Shown piece after piece: positions 18,147 to 26,125 of a stretch of 26,125 nt of DNA. The translations under genes and the position numbers were made by a program. Position 1 is the first letter of the stretch. Every line of letters starts with the position of its first letter. Source of the DNA: JAICUY01 sp963716585 (GTDB lineage Bacteria > Chloroflexota > Limnocylindria > QHBO01); NCBI GenBank assembly GCA_963716585.1, contig CAVQTN010000001.1, positions 1 to 26,125 on the forward strand, in the 5' to 3' direction. Under the pieces are notes generated by a model. That model searched no databases and had not been told where the DNA came from. It saw nothing but the letters and a program-made list of their open reading frames with translations.

Positions 18147-19160
18147 CCAGCCATTCGGCGCCGAACGAGGCTCCGTTGGAGGTCAGCGGCATCGGCGCCT
18201 GGCCGTTCTTGAGCTCCCAGACGTAGAGATCCTGGATGACCCCGCCGTTGTGGCCGACCGCCCCAGCGTGAAGGCGACCTCCGAGTCGTCGGCCGACCAG
18301 CGCAGGTGGCTGACCAGGCCGTTGACCTTGATCGATGCCTGCGTCTCCTCGTCGCGGTTCTTGAGCGTCAGGGTGGTCGTCGACCCGCTGAGCTTGGCGT
18401 CAACGCGTCGCTTGCCATCCGGAGACCACAGGGTCGGTGCGCGAGTGACCTCCGTCCGGGTGCCGTCGACCGGATCGATCCGATAGGTCGCCGGCGCGCC
18501 CAGGATCCAGAGCACCAGGTTGCCGTCGCTTGTCGGATAGAGACGCACGGAGCCGCCCTCGTCGGTGAAGGCGGCCTCGGTGAGAAGCGGGTCGGCGAAG
18601 ATCTGCGGGGTGCGGGTAGCTGAAGCTGGTGAGCGAGGTGGCCTTGCCACTGGCGTAGCCGACGCTCAGCACCTCGACCTTGTCCTTCGTGCCGGACAGC
18701 GTGACCTTGACCACGTACAGCTTCGAGGCGTCCTGCCCGAAGGCGATATCGTCCGCACCATCGATCAGCGCGCGCTTGTTGTTCTTCGGCTCGATCGCCA
18801 CGACGCGCCCCGTCGTCCCGCCGACCAGCGCCGCGCCGACCGTACCGTCGGGCGCCCAGGCGAAGCTGGCGATCCCCTGGTCGGCGACGGCCAGCTCCCT
18901 GGGATCGACCTTCTTGCCGAAGTCGCGCTGGAACAGGTAGATGGGCGTCGTCGCCGCGCTGCGGCTGAGATAGACCACGTCCAGCGGCGGATAGACGGGC
19001 GCCGGCGTGGGCGTGACCGTCGGGGCCATCGGCTGGGGCTGGCGGCAATCGACCGCGAGGGCGTCGCGGGTGACCCGCTGGCGAGGCCCGACCCCAGCAG
19101 CCCCGACCCGGAAGGCTGCGACAGCCCGGGCAAGCACGCCGAGCCAACTGAAACGAAGCA
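18121..19160 (-). CDS. Beta-propeller (TolB/WD40-like) protein, frameshifted, 5' end lost or unclear
   Basis: About 330 residues can be read. A Pro/Thr-rich segment (APTVTPTPAPVYPPL) is followed by repeated propeller-type strands: GIASFAWAPDGTVGAAL, DIAFGQDASKLYVVKV, APTLWSPDGKRRVDA, SHLRWSADDSEVAFTLG and VIQDLYVWELKNGQ. Each blade carries the W(A/S)PDG or WSADDSE signature of TolB-like propellers. The leading Pro/Thr linker suggests an exported or lipid-anchored protein, but no clean signal peptide is visible. Frame changes lie near 18615 and 18265. The end, TGA 18121-18123, is read in the last frame and overlaps an ATG. Upstream, the sequence merges near 19.15-19.25 kb with an unrelated truncated gene. 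Confidence 0.6.
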
Positions 19161-19239
19161 ACAGGACATTGCTCCACGACCTTCGCCCTCCTTCCCCGGT
19201 GCCCGCTTGCACTCTTCCGCGCCTCCCACCCGAAAACTC

Positions 19240-20630
19240 TCACCCCCGACCATCGAGCGCTTCGGCTCCAGGAAGCAGCTGGTCGAATGCATGACGTGCT
19301 GCCCCTTGGGGTCCAGCGGACCGAGAGGCGCCTTGCCTTCCGGAGCGTTGCGCCGCCGGATCCACCTGGGCGAGTTCGAGTTTGTGCGCCGCCTTGTTCA
19401 CCAGCCGTTCCATCAGGGTGATCCCCTGCATGCCGCCCGGCTGACTCTGTGGTCGCCGGGGAGGCGTATTCGTGAGCACGGTCATCTCCTCGCCAGCGCA
19501 TCGCCGGCGGCTGATAGAGGAGCGACACAATCAAGCCGGTCGCGGACACGTCGAACTGCTGCTCGTAGGGCCGTTGTCCATGACCGCAAACAGATCGACG
19601 GCCGTCGACTGCGGCCGTCCTGGGCAAATCCGACCTTCATCCGGCCATGGATGCTGGGCGCGCGCCGCCGATCGGCCTGTTCCTCTTCGCGGCTGATGCG
19701 CATCATGACCGGGCGGTTGGTTTTCCTGGACAGGAGGGCCGGGATGATGCCGCTGACGGCGCCGGTGATTTTGCTGCCGAACCCGCCGCCGGTATACGCG
19801 CTGACGATCACCACGTTCCTTCGGCTCGACGTGGAGCCACCTGGCGACGGCGTCGACGGTCTGGATGACACTCTGCGTCGAGCAGTGGAGGAATACCTTC
19901 CCGTTCTGCCAGTACGCCATCGCCGTGCGTGATTCGAGCGTCTGATGATAGGTGTTCGGCGTCACGAACGTGTCATCGAGAACGAGGGCGGCCTTCCTGA
20001 ATCCCCCCTCGAGGTCGCCATAGGACCACTCGTCGGTCGGCTTGCCCATCGGCAAATGACCATCGTTCACGCCGGCAAAGTCCTGCTCCGTCCACTTCAC
20101 TTCTTTGACGTGCGGAGCGGGAGGCGGCGCGTTCGGGGTCGGCGGACCCGGTGCCCATACGTTGCCGTCGGTGCTCGCATTGGGTCGGCCTGACCGGAGC
20201 GTATCGAGCGGGTCGACGTTGAACGGCAGGAGTTCCCACTCGATCTCGATCTTCTCTATTGCCTCAGCGGCGATGAGCTCGCTGTCGGCGGCCACCGCGA
20301 GCACCGGTTCGCCGTAAGGACATCGGCTTGTTCGTCAGCGCCCGCTCGTTCCTGAGGTCGGCTTTGATGACCTTGCCGAGGTCGGTCACCGTATCGGCCG
20401 CGCCCGGAACATCGTCCGCGGTGAGAATCGCGCGGACACCCGGAACGGCGAGCGCAGCGGTCAGGTCAATCCGCCGAACGCGCGCATGCGGCATCGGGCT
20501 GAACAGCAGCTTGGCGAAGAGCATTCCCTCGACGCGGTAGTCTTCGGCAAATTTCGCGGCGCCCGTGACCTTGGCAATCAGATCGGGCAGTCGTATAGTT
20601 CTGTCCGACGAGTTTCTTGTTGTCGGCCAC
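19240..20630 (-). CDS. Xanthine dehydrogenase-type molybdopterin-binding subunit, partial and frameshifted
   Basis: The large subunit of a molybdenum hydroxylase (xanthine/aldehyde/CO dehydrogenase family). GTG 20630 stands behind GGAGG. Readable parts: KVTGAAKFAEDYR, LFAKLLFSPMPHARVRRID, GVRAILTADDVPG, PYGEPVLAVAADSELIAAEA, TYHQTLESRTAMAYW, the molybdopterin motif TGGGFGSKITGA, and TNTPPR...SQPGGMQGITLME. About 460 residues are present against a usual length above 700. Homology fades near 19240, so the C-terminal part with the catalytic glutamate is missing. Frame changes occur near 20595 (an extra G), 20310, 19815, 19615 and 19510. No FAD or 2Fe-2S subunit gene is adjacent within the window. 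Confidence 0.75.
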
Positions 20631-20721
20631 GATCAGCGCCTCCGCGCATAGCCACTACGCATCAGTGCGAATGTGGATCTCGGTTCAAAGGCGTCGGCGT
20701 AATGCTACCGCCTATGGCTGC

Positions 20722-21156
20722 TTACGCGTGGGGGAATTTCGAGGGAGGGACGCCGAATGGCACTGCCTCCTCGACGGTGAAAGACCAGTCGAGATCCGTT
20801 GATTCGACGACTCCATAGAAGATGCGGGGACTCTCGTGCACATACGAGATGTCGTGGCCGGCGCCCTGTCGATCGACTGCCAGCAGCAGCGGCCGGCCGC
20901 TGACGGCGCTGTGAATCGTCAGCCGGAACGTCCCAGCATCGGCGGGTCGTTCACGGTCTGTCCGCCAGAGCACCCGCATCGAGCCTGTGGCGCTTGGAAA
21001 CGAGCCTGTCTGCGAATTGCCTCGGCCCGACCATGAACCTAGAGGCCGCCACTGCACGAGCCGCTTCGATGGAAACGCGGGACGCGATCGCGCCTCATAA
21101 AAGTAGACGCCCGTGATCGCTGCCACGACCACGAGACCGGCAGCCACTCTTCTCAC
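20722..21156 (-). CDS. Small anchored protein of unknown function
   Basis: 144 residues from GTG 21156, preceded by AGGGA. The first 20 residues (RRVAAGLVVVAAITGVYFY) form a membrane anchor or uncleaved signal, so the remaining domain lies outside the membrane. The domain has beta-rich segments (GSMRVLWRTDRE, FRLTIHSAVSGRPLLLAVD, DWSFTVEEAVPFG). I do not recognise the family. The frame is intact and codon usage is similar to its neighbours, which supports a real gene. It lies 91 bases downstream of no other gene on its strand and precedes the dehydrogenase gene with a short gap. Confidence 0.5.
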   Translation of the reverse strand: MRRVAAGLVVVAAITGVYFYEARSRPAFPSKRLVQWRPLGSWSGRGNSQTGSFPSATGSMRVLWRTDRERPADAGTFRLTIHSAVSGRPLLLAVDRQGAGHDISYVHESPRIFYGVVESTDLDWSFTVEEAVPFGVPPSKFPHA

Positions 21157-21444
21157 GTCACGTCCCTGGGGATCTATGCATATTTCCTGTCATCCGGTCG
21201 TGCGTGCCTCCGTGCGCGGGCCCGATCATAGCGGAGGTCCGGTCCGTGCGGCTTTGGATCGGGCCTTTGCGCTCGGTCCCTTCAGCAAGCGAAATGAAGG
21301 GGACGTATTAACGGTCAGGGTAATGCTCCTGGTGCCGCACGGAACAGGAGGTCCGCGGGCGCGCTGGACGACACACAACCATCCGCAACCCAGGCGCAAC
21401 CGATCACCGAATCGGTGGAGTCGAAAAATGCGCGAAGTGCGGGA

Positions 21445-22065
21445 GGCAATGTGGTGAGCCGGGGTGGAAATCGAGCCCGACAATCGAGGCCGCAGGCCGA
21501 AGCTGGAGCGCCTCAGAATCACGCGGCGAAACCACGTCGAGTGAAACGAGGTTGGTGAGCCACGAGAATCTGAACCGAAAGGCGAAGCGAAGGCTGAAGC
21601 CCGAGTGTCTGAGGACCACCCCGCGAAACCACGTCGTATGCCACGGGTCAGTGTTGCAGAGTCACCGGGAATCGCACCCGAAAGGCGAAGCCGAAGGCTG
21701 AAGCCTGAGTGTCTAAGAACCACGCCGCGAAACCACGTCGCATGCACGGGTCAGTGTTGCAGAGTCACCGGGAATCGCACCCGAAAGGCGAAGCCGAAGG
21801 CTGAAGCCTGAGTGTCTAAGAACCACGCCGCGAAACCACGTCGTATGCCACGGGTCAGTGTTGCAGAGTCACCGGGAATCGCACCCGAAAGGTGAAGCCG
21901 AAGGCTGAAGCCTGAGTGTCTAAGAACCACGCCGCGAAACCACGTCGTATGCGACGCGTCAGTGTTGCAGAGTCACCGGGAATCGCACCCGAAAGGCGAA
22001 GCCGAAGGCTGAAGCCTGAGTGTCTGAGAACCACCCGGCGAAACCACCTCGAGTGAAACGAGGCG
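21445..22065. repeat. Tandem array, period ~98-104 bases, six units leading to tRNA-Lys
   Basis: A block matching the tRNA-Lys 3' end (GAATCG..ACCC T-arm core) recurs with the core at about 21468, 21566, 21669, 21772, 21876 and 21980, and finally inside tRNA-Lys at 22081. The unit at 21452 keeps TGGTGAGCCGGGGTGGAAAT, nearly the true tRNA end; the one at 21553 keeps TGGTGAGCC; the four later units are almost identical to each other (GTTGCAGAGTCACCGGGAAT). Between cores all units share CGAAGGCTGAAGCC(C/T)GAGTG and GCGAAACCAC(G/C)TCG. A small hairpin CCTCG/CGAGG flanks the tRNA (22047-22063). No convincing ORF crosses the array. Confidence 0.75.
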
Positions 22066-22141
22066 TGGTGAGCCGGGTGGGAATCGAACCCACAACCCGC
22101 AGATTAAGAGTCTGCTGCTCTGCCAATTGAGCTACCGGCCC
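22066..22141 (-). tRNA. tRNA-Lys (CTT)
   Basis: A 76-base cloverleaf on the minus strand with encoded CCA. Acceptor GGGCCGG pairs with CCGGCTC; D-arm GCTC/GAGC; anticodon stem GCAGA/TCTGC with loop CTCTTAA, anticodon CTT; T-arm GTGGG/CCCAC with loop TTCGATT. All arms pair fully, so the gene appears functional. Its 3' end is the seventh unit of the adjacent repeat array. Confidence 0.95.
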
Positions 22142-22229
22142 GAAGGGATGCTTGGCGTGCTAGGCGCGCGCGAATTGCGCTCAGGCAAAACCCGATTCTA
22201 CCATAGCGCCGCGCTGGCTCGACGCGCGT

Positions 22230-22235
22230 TACAAT
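22230..22235 (+). promoter_or_regulatory. Possible -10 element of tRNA-Arg (TCG)
   Basis: TACAAT lies 16 bases before the tRNA 5' end, a suitable distance for a -10 element. No convincing -35 hexamer stands at 16-18 bases upstream. On the opposite strand TAGAAT (22195-22200) could serve the divergent tRNA-Lys gene. Confidence 0.35.
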
Positions 22236-22251
22236 GGTCGTCCTCTCAGGC

Positions 22252-22328
22252 GCGCCCGTAGCTCAGTTGGATAGAGCGGCTGGCTTCGAACCAGTAGGCC
22301 GGGGGTTCGAGTCCCTCCGGGCGCACCA
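22252..22328 (+). tRNA. tRNA-Arg (TCG)
   Basis: A 77-base cloverleaf with encoded CCA. Acceptor GCGCCCG pairs with CGGGCGC; D-arm GCTC/GAGC; anticodon stem GCTGG/CCAGT with loop CTTCGAA, anticodon TCG at 22286-22288; T-loop TTCGAGT. It reads CGA codons. The acceptor and D arms are almost identical to those of the tRNA-Arg at 23152. Confidence 0.95.
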
Positions 22329-22496
22329 GTTCCTTCAGCACACAGGACCCGCTCATCATCGATCGTCGATATCGCCACGGCATGCTCGCGGTCGTTCGTG
22401 AGAGTTGTGCAATGACGAAGGCGCTCTGCGCGTTCACCTCTTCGCCGAGTGCGAAATCGATGGGTGTAAACAGTCGCAATCGGCAAGGCGCGAACG

Positions 22497-22502
22497 TATA
22501 GT
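22497..22502 (+). promoter_or_regulatory. Possible -10 element of the CHRD gene
   Basis: TATAGT lies 40 bases before the CHRD start codon. A weak TCGCAA (22474-22479) stands 17 bases upstream as a possible -35. The rest of the 214-base gap after tRNA-Arg shows nothing else. Confidence 0.35.
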
Positions 22503-22542
22503 CCGCCGCGCGATTCGTCACTGACGTCATGGAGGAACGTTT

Positions 22543-23079
22543 ATGAATTTGCGAACGACGGTTCTGTGCGTGGCCGGCTTTGTCTCTGCTGACGATACCC
22601 GTTCTGGCGCGGCACAACGATGACCACCGACGCGTCGAGCGCGAATTCGGCGCCGAGTTGAAAGGGCGCAACGAAGTGCCGGTGACCCTCTCGGGGGCGC
22701 ATGGAACGCTCGCGTTGACGGTGAACGACCAGGAAACGTCTGTGCACTTCGTGCTGACCTACGACGGGTTTCTAACCGCCGTCGGCGCTTCCCAGATTCA
22801 CGTCGCGCAGCGGAACGTCAATGGCGGCGTCACGGTGTTCTTCTGCGGCGGCGGTGGCCGACCAGCGTGCCCGCCGCACGGCACGGTTGAGGGTGATTTC
22901 ACGGCGAATGAGTGATCGGCCTCGCGACGCAGCAGCTCGAACCGAACAACCTCGCCAAGCTTCTTGCCGCGATCCGCGCCGGGAAGACGTACGTCAACAT
23001 CCATACGGCGACGAGTGCGGCAGGGGAGATTCGCGGACAGATTCACGACGACCACGACAAAGAAAAGAAGGAGCGCTAG
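22543..23079 (+). CDS. Secreted CHRD-domain protein (two frameshifts)
   Basis: About 178 residues when read across frames. ATG 22543 has a strong GGAGG 7 bases upstream. The signal peptide (MNLRTTVLCVAGFVS then LLTIPVLA) is split by a frame change near 22588, so the protein is exported. The body is a single CHRD (chordin-like) domain: FGAELKGRNEVP, GTLALTVNDQ, VHFVLTYDGF, ASQIHVAQRNVNGGVTVFFC and, after a second frame change near 22913, NNLAKLLAAIRAGKTYVNI and AGEIRGQI, the usual end of the domain. It closes with a charged KEKKER tail. CHRD proteins are extracytoplasmic and poorly characterised in bacteria. It stands alone between two tRNA-Arg genes. Confidence 0.8.
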
Positions 23080-23151
23080 CGCGCGACCGGCACGACAACG
23101 TGAGGACGAGCATAGGGATTCGGGCCGCGCGTCATGATAACCTCAGAACGT

Positions 23152-23228
23152 GCGCCCGTAGCTCAGCTGGATAGAGCGACAGTCTCCGAAGCTGTAGGCC
23201 ACTGGTTCGAATCCAGTCGGGCGCACCA
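23152..23228 (+). tRNA. tRNA-Arg (CCG)
   Basis: A 77-base cloverleaf with encoded CCA. Acceptor GCGCCCG pairs with CGGGCGC; D-arm GCTC/GAGC; anticodon stem ACAGT/GCTGT with loop CTCCGAA, anticodon CCG at 23186-23188; T-arm ACTGG/CCAGT with loop TTCGAAT. It reads CGG codons. The ligD gene ends a few bases from its 3' end on the other strand. Confidence 0.95.
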
Positions 23229-23237
23229 GCCTTTGCC

Positions 23238-25301
23238 TCAGGTCGGTTGGCGAGCCGGGCGACCTTCTTCAAATCCACGCCTTTCGACTTCCGCAGCTCC
23301 GCCCACAGGTCGCCGACCTTCTCGAATCGCGCCGGCGCGGTCTGCGATCGTGAAATCGCGTGCGATCGAACCCGTCGTCGACCTCCTGCCACGTCAGCGG
23401 CGTCGACACGCCGGCGTAGTCGCTGGCGCGCGCGCTGTAGGCGGTCGCCAGCGTCTTGCCGAGGATGTTCTGCAGGCAGTCGACGTAGACGCGCTTGCCG
23501 CGCGCCTTCACGCTCCGCTCGACGGTCGCGACCTTCGGATGCTTCTGCGCGACCACGCGTCGCGACGATCTGGCAGAAGAGCAGGCCGGCTTCGTACGGC
23601 GTGCCGGCCGGCAGCGGCATGTAGATGTGCAGGCCGTCGGCGCCCGACGTCTTCGGCACGCCGGTCGGCGCCGAGCGCGTCGAGCTCGTCGCGAATCCAG
23701 CGCGCGACGTCGAGCACGCGCGCGAACGGCACGCCGTCGGACGGATCGAGATCGAGCGCGGCGTAGTCGGCGAACTCCGGATGCTGCGACGCGCGAGAAC
23801 CACGGATCCTGCGAGATGGCCGCGAGCTGCGTCATGTAGAGCAGCGTCTTCAGGCTGCCGCCGATGATCTGCGGCCGCTCTTCGACGACGCCGACGACCT
23901 GCGGTGCGGACGCCGGCGGGCACGTCGGGCGCGCGGTGCTGATAGAACGGCGGCGCGGCGACGCCGTTGGGGAAGCGCTTCATCACGAGCGGCCGATCGG
24001 CGACGGCCGGCAGGATGAACGGCGCGACGCGCGACGTAGTAGCGGAACAGGTCGCCCTTGGTCAGCTTCTGCTTCGGCCAGAACACCTTGTGCAGGTTGG
24101 TGACCTTCAGCGCTGTCGCCGTCGGGCAGCGCGAGCACGCCGTCCTTGCGCGCGATCCTCGAGCGTCGGCAGTTGATCGAGCGATGTCGTTCGTCGTTCG
24201 TGGTTCGGCGTTCGTCGTTCGCGGTTCGCGTTCGGCGTTCGGTCGGGTTCGTCGTTCTTCGGTCGCGCTGCGGTCTGCGTTCGAGGCTCGTCGTGCGGCG
24301 CCTGCGCGGATCGACGACCGTCGAACGCCGAACGCGAACGCGGCTTTCTGCTTCGCGCGTCACGTCGTCCGCCTTCTTGTCGTCGCGCAGGCCGAGGTAG
24401 ACCGGATGCCGCAGCTTGCCGTCGGCGGTCCACTCGGTGAACTTGATCTGCGCGACCAGCTCGGGGCGCACCCAGTGCGGCCGCTCGTTGGTCTTCGGCT
24501 TGGTCTCGAACGGGCACGTCTGCGTCTCGAGCGGCTTGAGCAGCTTCATCACGCGCGCCAGCTCCTTCTCGTTGAAGCCGGTGCCGGTGTGGCCGACGTA
24601 GACCGAGGCTCGCGCCCCTGTCGTAGACGCCGAGCAGCAGCGCGCCGAAGTACGCGCGCGTCTGCCGCGGCTCGGTCCAGCCGCCGATGACGAACTCCTG
24701 TTCGTGGACGATCTTCAGCTTGCGCCAGTCGGGCGTGCGCTTGCCCGACTTGTAGAGCGAGGCGGCGTGCTTGGCGATCAGCCCTTCCCAGCCCTGCTCG
24801 AGCGCCTGCTGGTACAGCGCGCGGCCGTCGCCGCGCACCTGCTCGCTGATGCGCAGCAGCGGCGATCCGGTGCGCGCCGAAGATCCGCTCGAGCGCGGCG
24901 CGCCGCTCGGTGAGCGGCCGGTCGCGATAGTCGGTGTGCCCGTCGCGCAGGATGTCGAAGGCGATCAGCGCCGTGCGGCCCGGCGGCACTGCGCCTTCCG
25001 ACAGATGAATGCGTCCCTGGAGCTGCTGGAAGCCGGCCGGCTGCCCCTTCGCGTCGAGCGCGACGATCTCGCCGTCGAGGACGAGCGGCTGCCTTCGGCG
25101 CGCGCGCCCACTGTTCGAGCGCCGGCGACGATCTCGGGAAACTGCCGCGTCTTCTCGTTGCCGAGCCGCGACCAGAGGCGGACGCTGCCCTTCGGCGCCG
25201 ATCTCGACGATCGCGCGGATGCCGTCGTATTTCGGTTCGTAGACGAGCTGGGGATCGTCGAGCGGCGCGTCGGCCAGCGACGCGAGCATCGGGGCGAGCA
25301 T
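23238..25301 (-). CDS. ligD: ATP-dependent DNA ligase D, LIG-POL type, heavily frameshifted
   Basis: Joins and fills double-strand breaks in non-homologous end joining together with Ku. ATG 25301 follows the ku stop after three bases. Reconstructed order: ligase domain first, with the AMP-accepting lysine in YEPKYDGIRA, LVLDGEIVALD, LIAFDILRDG, WEGLIAKH and KLKIVHEQEFVIGGW, then the OB-fold end (GTGFNEKEL, RPELVAQIKFTEWT). After a linker comes the primase-polymerase domain: TNLHKVFWPKQKLTKGDLFRYY, PLVMKRFPNG, LDLDPSD (metal site), DGLHIYMPL and YAGVSTPLTWQEVDDGF. No phosphoesterase domain is seen, so the layout is LIG-POL. About twelve frame changes occur. The stop is uncertain; TGA 23238-23240 is the nearest in a plausible frame. 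Confidence 0.85.
24180..24345. repeat. Simple-repeat block with inverted ends inside the ligD linker
   Basis: Between the ligase and polymerase parts, 24183-24260 is built from GTTCG/GTCGTTCG words (translated on the minus strand as NDERRTT-like repeats). A perfect 18-base inverted repeat, GTTCGCGTTCGGCGTTCG (24224-24241) and its complement (24322-24339), encloses about 80 bases. It may be a small palindromic insertion tolerated in the linker. Confidence 0.55.
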
Positions 25302-25304
25302 GAG

Positions 25305-25712
25305 TCAGCTTGCCGTCGACGCCGCGGCGTGCTTCCGCTCTGCGCGGTCGCCTTCTTTGCGCCGCGCTTCGCTTCTTGGCGCGCGCGCGCGCTTGGCGAG
25401 CCCGCCTGGTCGAGGCTGCGGCGCAGCCGTTCCATCAGGTCGACGACTTCGCCTGCCGCGGCGTCTCGCTCGGCTCGAGCGTGACCTTCTTGCCCTTCGA
25501 CCTTGCCCTTGATGATCCGCATCAGGTTCTCGAGGTACTGGTCGGTGTACTTCGCGGGATCCCATTCGGCGGCGAGGCTGTTGACCAGCGCCTTCGCCAT
25601 GTCGAGCTCCGCCTTGCGGATGCCGTCGCTTGACGGAAACCCGAGCGGCTTGGGGTCGGCCAGCTCGTCGGCGAACCGCATCACCGACAGCACGAGCGCG
25701 TCGCTCGATCAC
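25305..25712 (-). CDS. ku: Ku protein, C-terminal part (5' truncated)
   Basis: The homodimeric DNA-end-binding protein of bacterial non-homologous end joining, partner of LigD. Readable: DALVLSVMRFADELADPKPL, KAELDMAKALVNSLAAEWDP, KYTDQYLENLMRIIKGKVEG, then VVDLMERLRRSLDQAG and a basic Arg/Lys/Ala-rich tail. These are the end of the Ku core and the C-terminal LigD-contacting extension. The tail changes frame near 25480 and 25380 and ends at TGA 25305-25307. The first ~180 residues, including the DNA-encircling bridge, are absent: upstream of about 25712 the sequence turns into an epimerase. The fragment alone could not load on DNA ends. Confidence 0.75.
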   Translation of the reverse strand: MIERRARAVGDAVRRRAGRPQAARVSVKRRHPQGGARHGEGAGQQPRRRMGSREVHRPVPREPDADHQGQGRRARRSRSSRARRRGRRSRRPDGTAAPQPRPGGLAKRARAPRSEARRKEGDRAERKHAAASTAS

Positions 25713-26125
25713 GTAGACGTCGTGGTAGAGGAGATGGAGCTGCTCGGTGGCGTACTTCGTGATGCCGTTGACGTCGACCGGCGCCACCGGGTGGTCCTCG
25801 TCGACCGGCAGGTACCGCGGCTTGCCGAAGATCTGGCGGGTCGACGTGTACACGACCGTCGCCGTCGCGTTCTCGCGGCGCAGCAGCTCGAGGAACGCGG
25901 AACTGGCTGGTGGTGTTCACGTCGAGGTCGAACAGCGGGTCGTCCATCGAGTCGACGTGGCTCACCTGCCCGGCGAGGTTGAACACCACGTCGGCCGCGA
26001 CCGTCGCCGCCCGCACATCGGGGCGGTCGACGTCGCCGATGTCGGCCTCCACACCGTGATCCGGGCGTCGGCCTCGGTGTGATCACCGTCGGGCACCAGG
26101 TTGTGCGGGTCGGCGCCGTGGCGCG
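25713..26125 (-). CDS. NAD-dependent epimerase/dehydratase, internal fragment
   Basis: Continues past the window edge. The readable part fits the extended short-chain dehydrogenase family acting on nucleotide sugars: ADVVFNLAGQVSHVDSMDDP, NTTSQF, LELLRRENATATVVYTSTRQ (catalytic serine/threonine strand), DEDHPVAPVDVNGITKYATE (the K of the active YxxxK-like site is in ITKYATE, shifted from the classical spacing) and QLHLLYHDVYVI. The N-terminal GxxGxxG NAD motif lies beyond the edge. Frame changes occur near 26050 and 25900. At about 25713 the homology stops in mid-domain and Ku sequence begins, so the substrate-binding C-terminal half is missing. Confidence 0.7.

Noticed and set aside
18565..19932. 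A 455-codon open frame on the plus strand
   Set aside because: It lies opposite two recognisable minus-strand genes and shows no domain of its own.
21445..22065. A CRISPR array
   Set aside because: The period is about 100 bases and the whole unit is conserved; there are no short repeats separated by unique spacers and no cas genes.
22246..22671. A protein ending in RPEGLEPPAYWFEASRSIQL on the minus strand
   Set aside because: This is the well-known false translation of a tRNA gene (tRNA-Arg at 22252-22328).

Overview
The window is high-GC bacterial DNA that looks like a metagenomic contig. The part up to about 19.15 kb resembles a soil or freshwater Chloroflexota (Limnocylindria-like) genome. 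The support is gene content: a B12-dependent ribonucleotide reductase with a C-terminal zinc ribbon, a zinc-ribbon/cyclase/AAA/TPR regulator, an Mca-like PIG-L deacetylase next to DUF971, and GTG starts with 4-base overlaps. The part from about 19.2 to 25.7 kb has a different texture, with a tRNA-adjacent tandem repeat, a CHRD protein and a Ku/LigD pair, and is reminiscent of Acidobacteriota. Both taxonomic readings are inference. Several genes are cut in mid-domain at about 0.93, 9.87, 19.2 and 25.71 kb, so the contig may be chimeric or heavily rearranged.

Layout. 1-0.74 kb: the end of a small membrane/zinc-ribbon protein and a cupin. 0.76-6.3 kb: a defence-like island holding the N-terminal piece of a DNA methyltransferase, a CBS-pair/HEPN protein, a PD-(D/E)XK/SF1 helicase of the DUF2075 type, a PD-(D/E)XK protein, a C-terminal piece of the same methyltransferase type, and a second PD-(D/E)XK protein. 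6.4-9.5 kb (minus): nrdJ, with a promoter and two NrdR-box-like palindromes upstream. 9.87-10.23 kb (minus): a truncated lipoprotein/glycosidase. 10.3-13.9 kb (minus): an intact 1190-residue cyclase/ATPase/TPR regulator. 13.96-14.09 kb: a remnant of an O-methyltransferase whose full-length relative lies at 15.9-16.6 kb. 14.1-14.7 kb (plus): a histidine phosphatase. 14.7-16.6 kb (minus): O-methyltransferase followed by lysA. 16.9-19.2 kb (minus): beta-propeller protein, DUF971 protein and PIG-L deacetylase in a tightly overlapping row. 19.2-20.6 kb (minus): a truncated molybdopterin-binding xanthine-dehydrogenase-type subunit. 20.7-21.2 kb (minus): a small anchored protein. 21.4-22.1 kb: a tandem array that looks built from tRNA 3' ends, ending in tRNA-Lys. 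22.25-23.23 kb: two tRNA-Arg genes flanking a CHRD protein. 23.2-25.7 kb (minus): ku (partial) and ligD (LIG-POL). 25.7-26.1 kb (minus): part of an NAD-dependent epimerase.

Frameshifts are very unevenly spread. The helicase, nrdJ and ligD are broken many times, nrdJ included although it is normally essential, while the 3.6 kb cyclase has none. This fits patchy consensus quality better than true decay, so broken genes are described as reconstructed across frames.

The most interesting biology is the 0.76-6.3 kb island (CBS-HEPN coupled by an ATGA overlap to a nuclease-helicase, lying between two methyltransferase fragments) and the roughly 100-base tandem array ending in tRNA-Lys.
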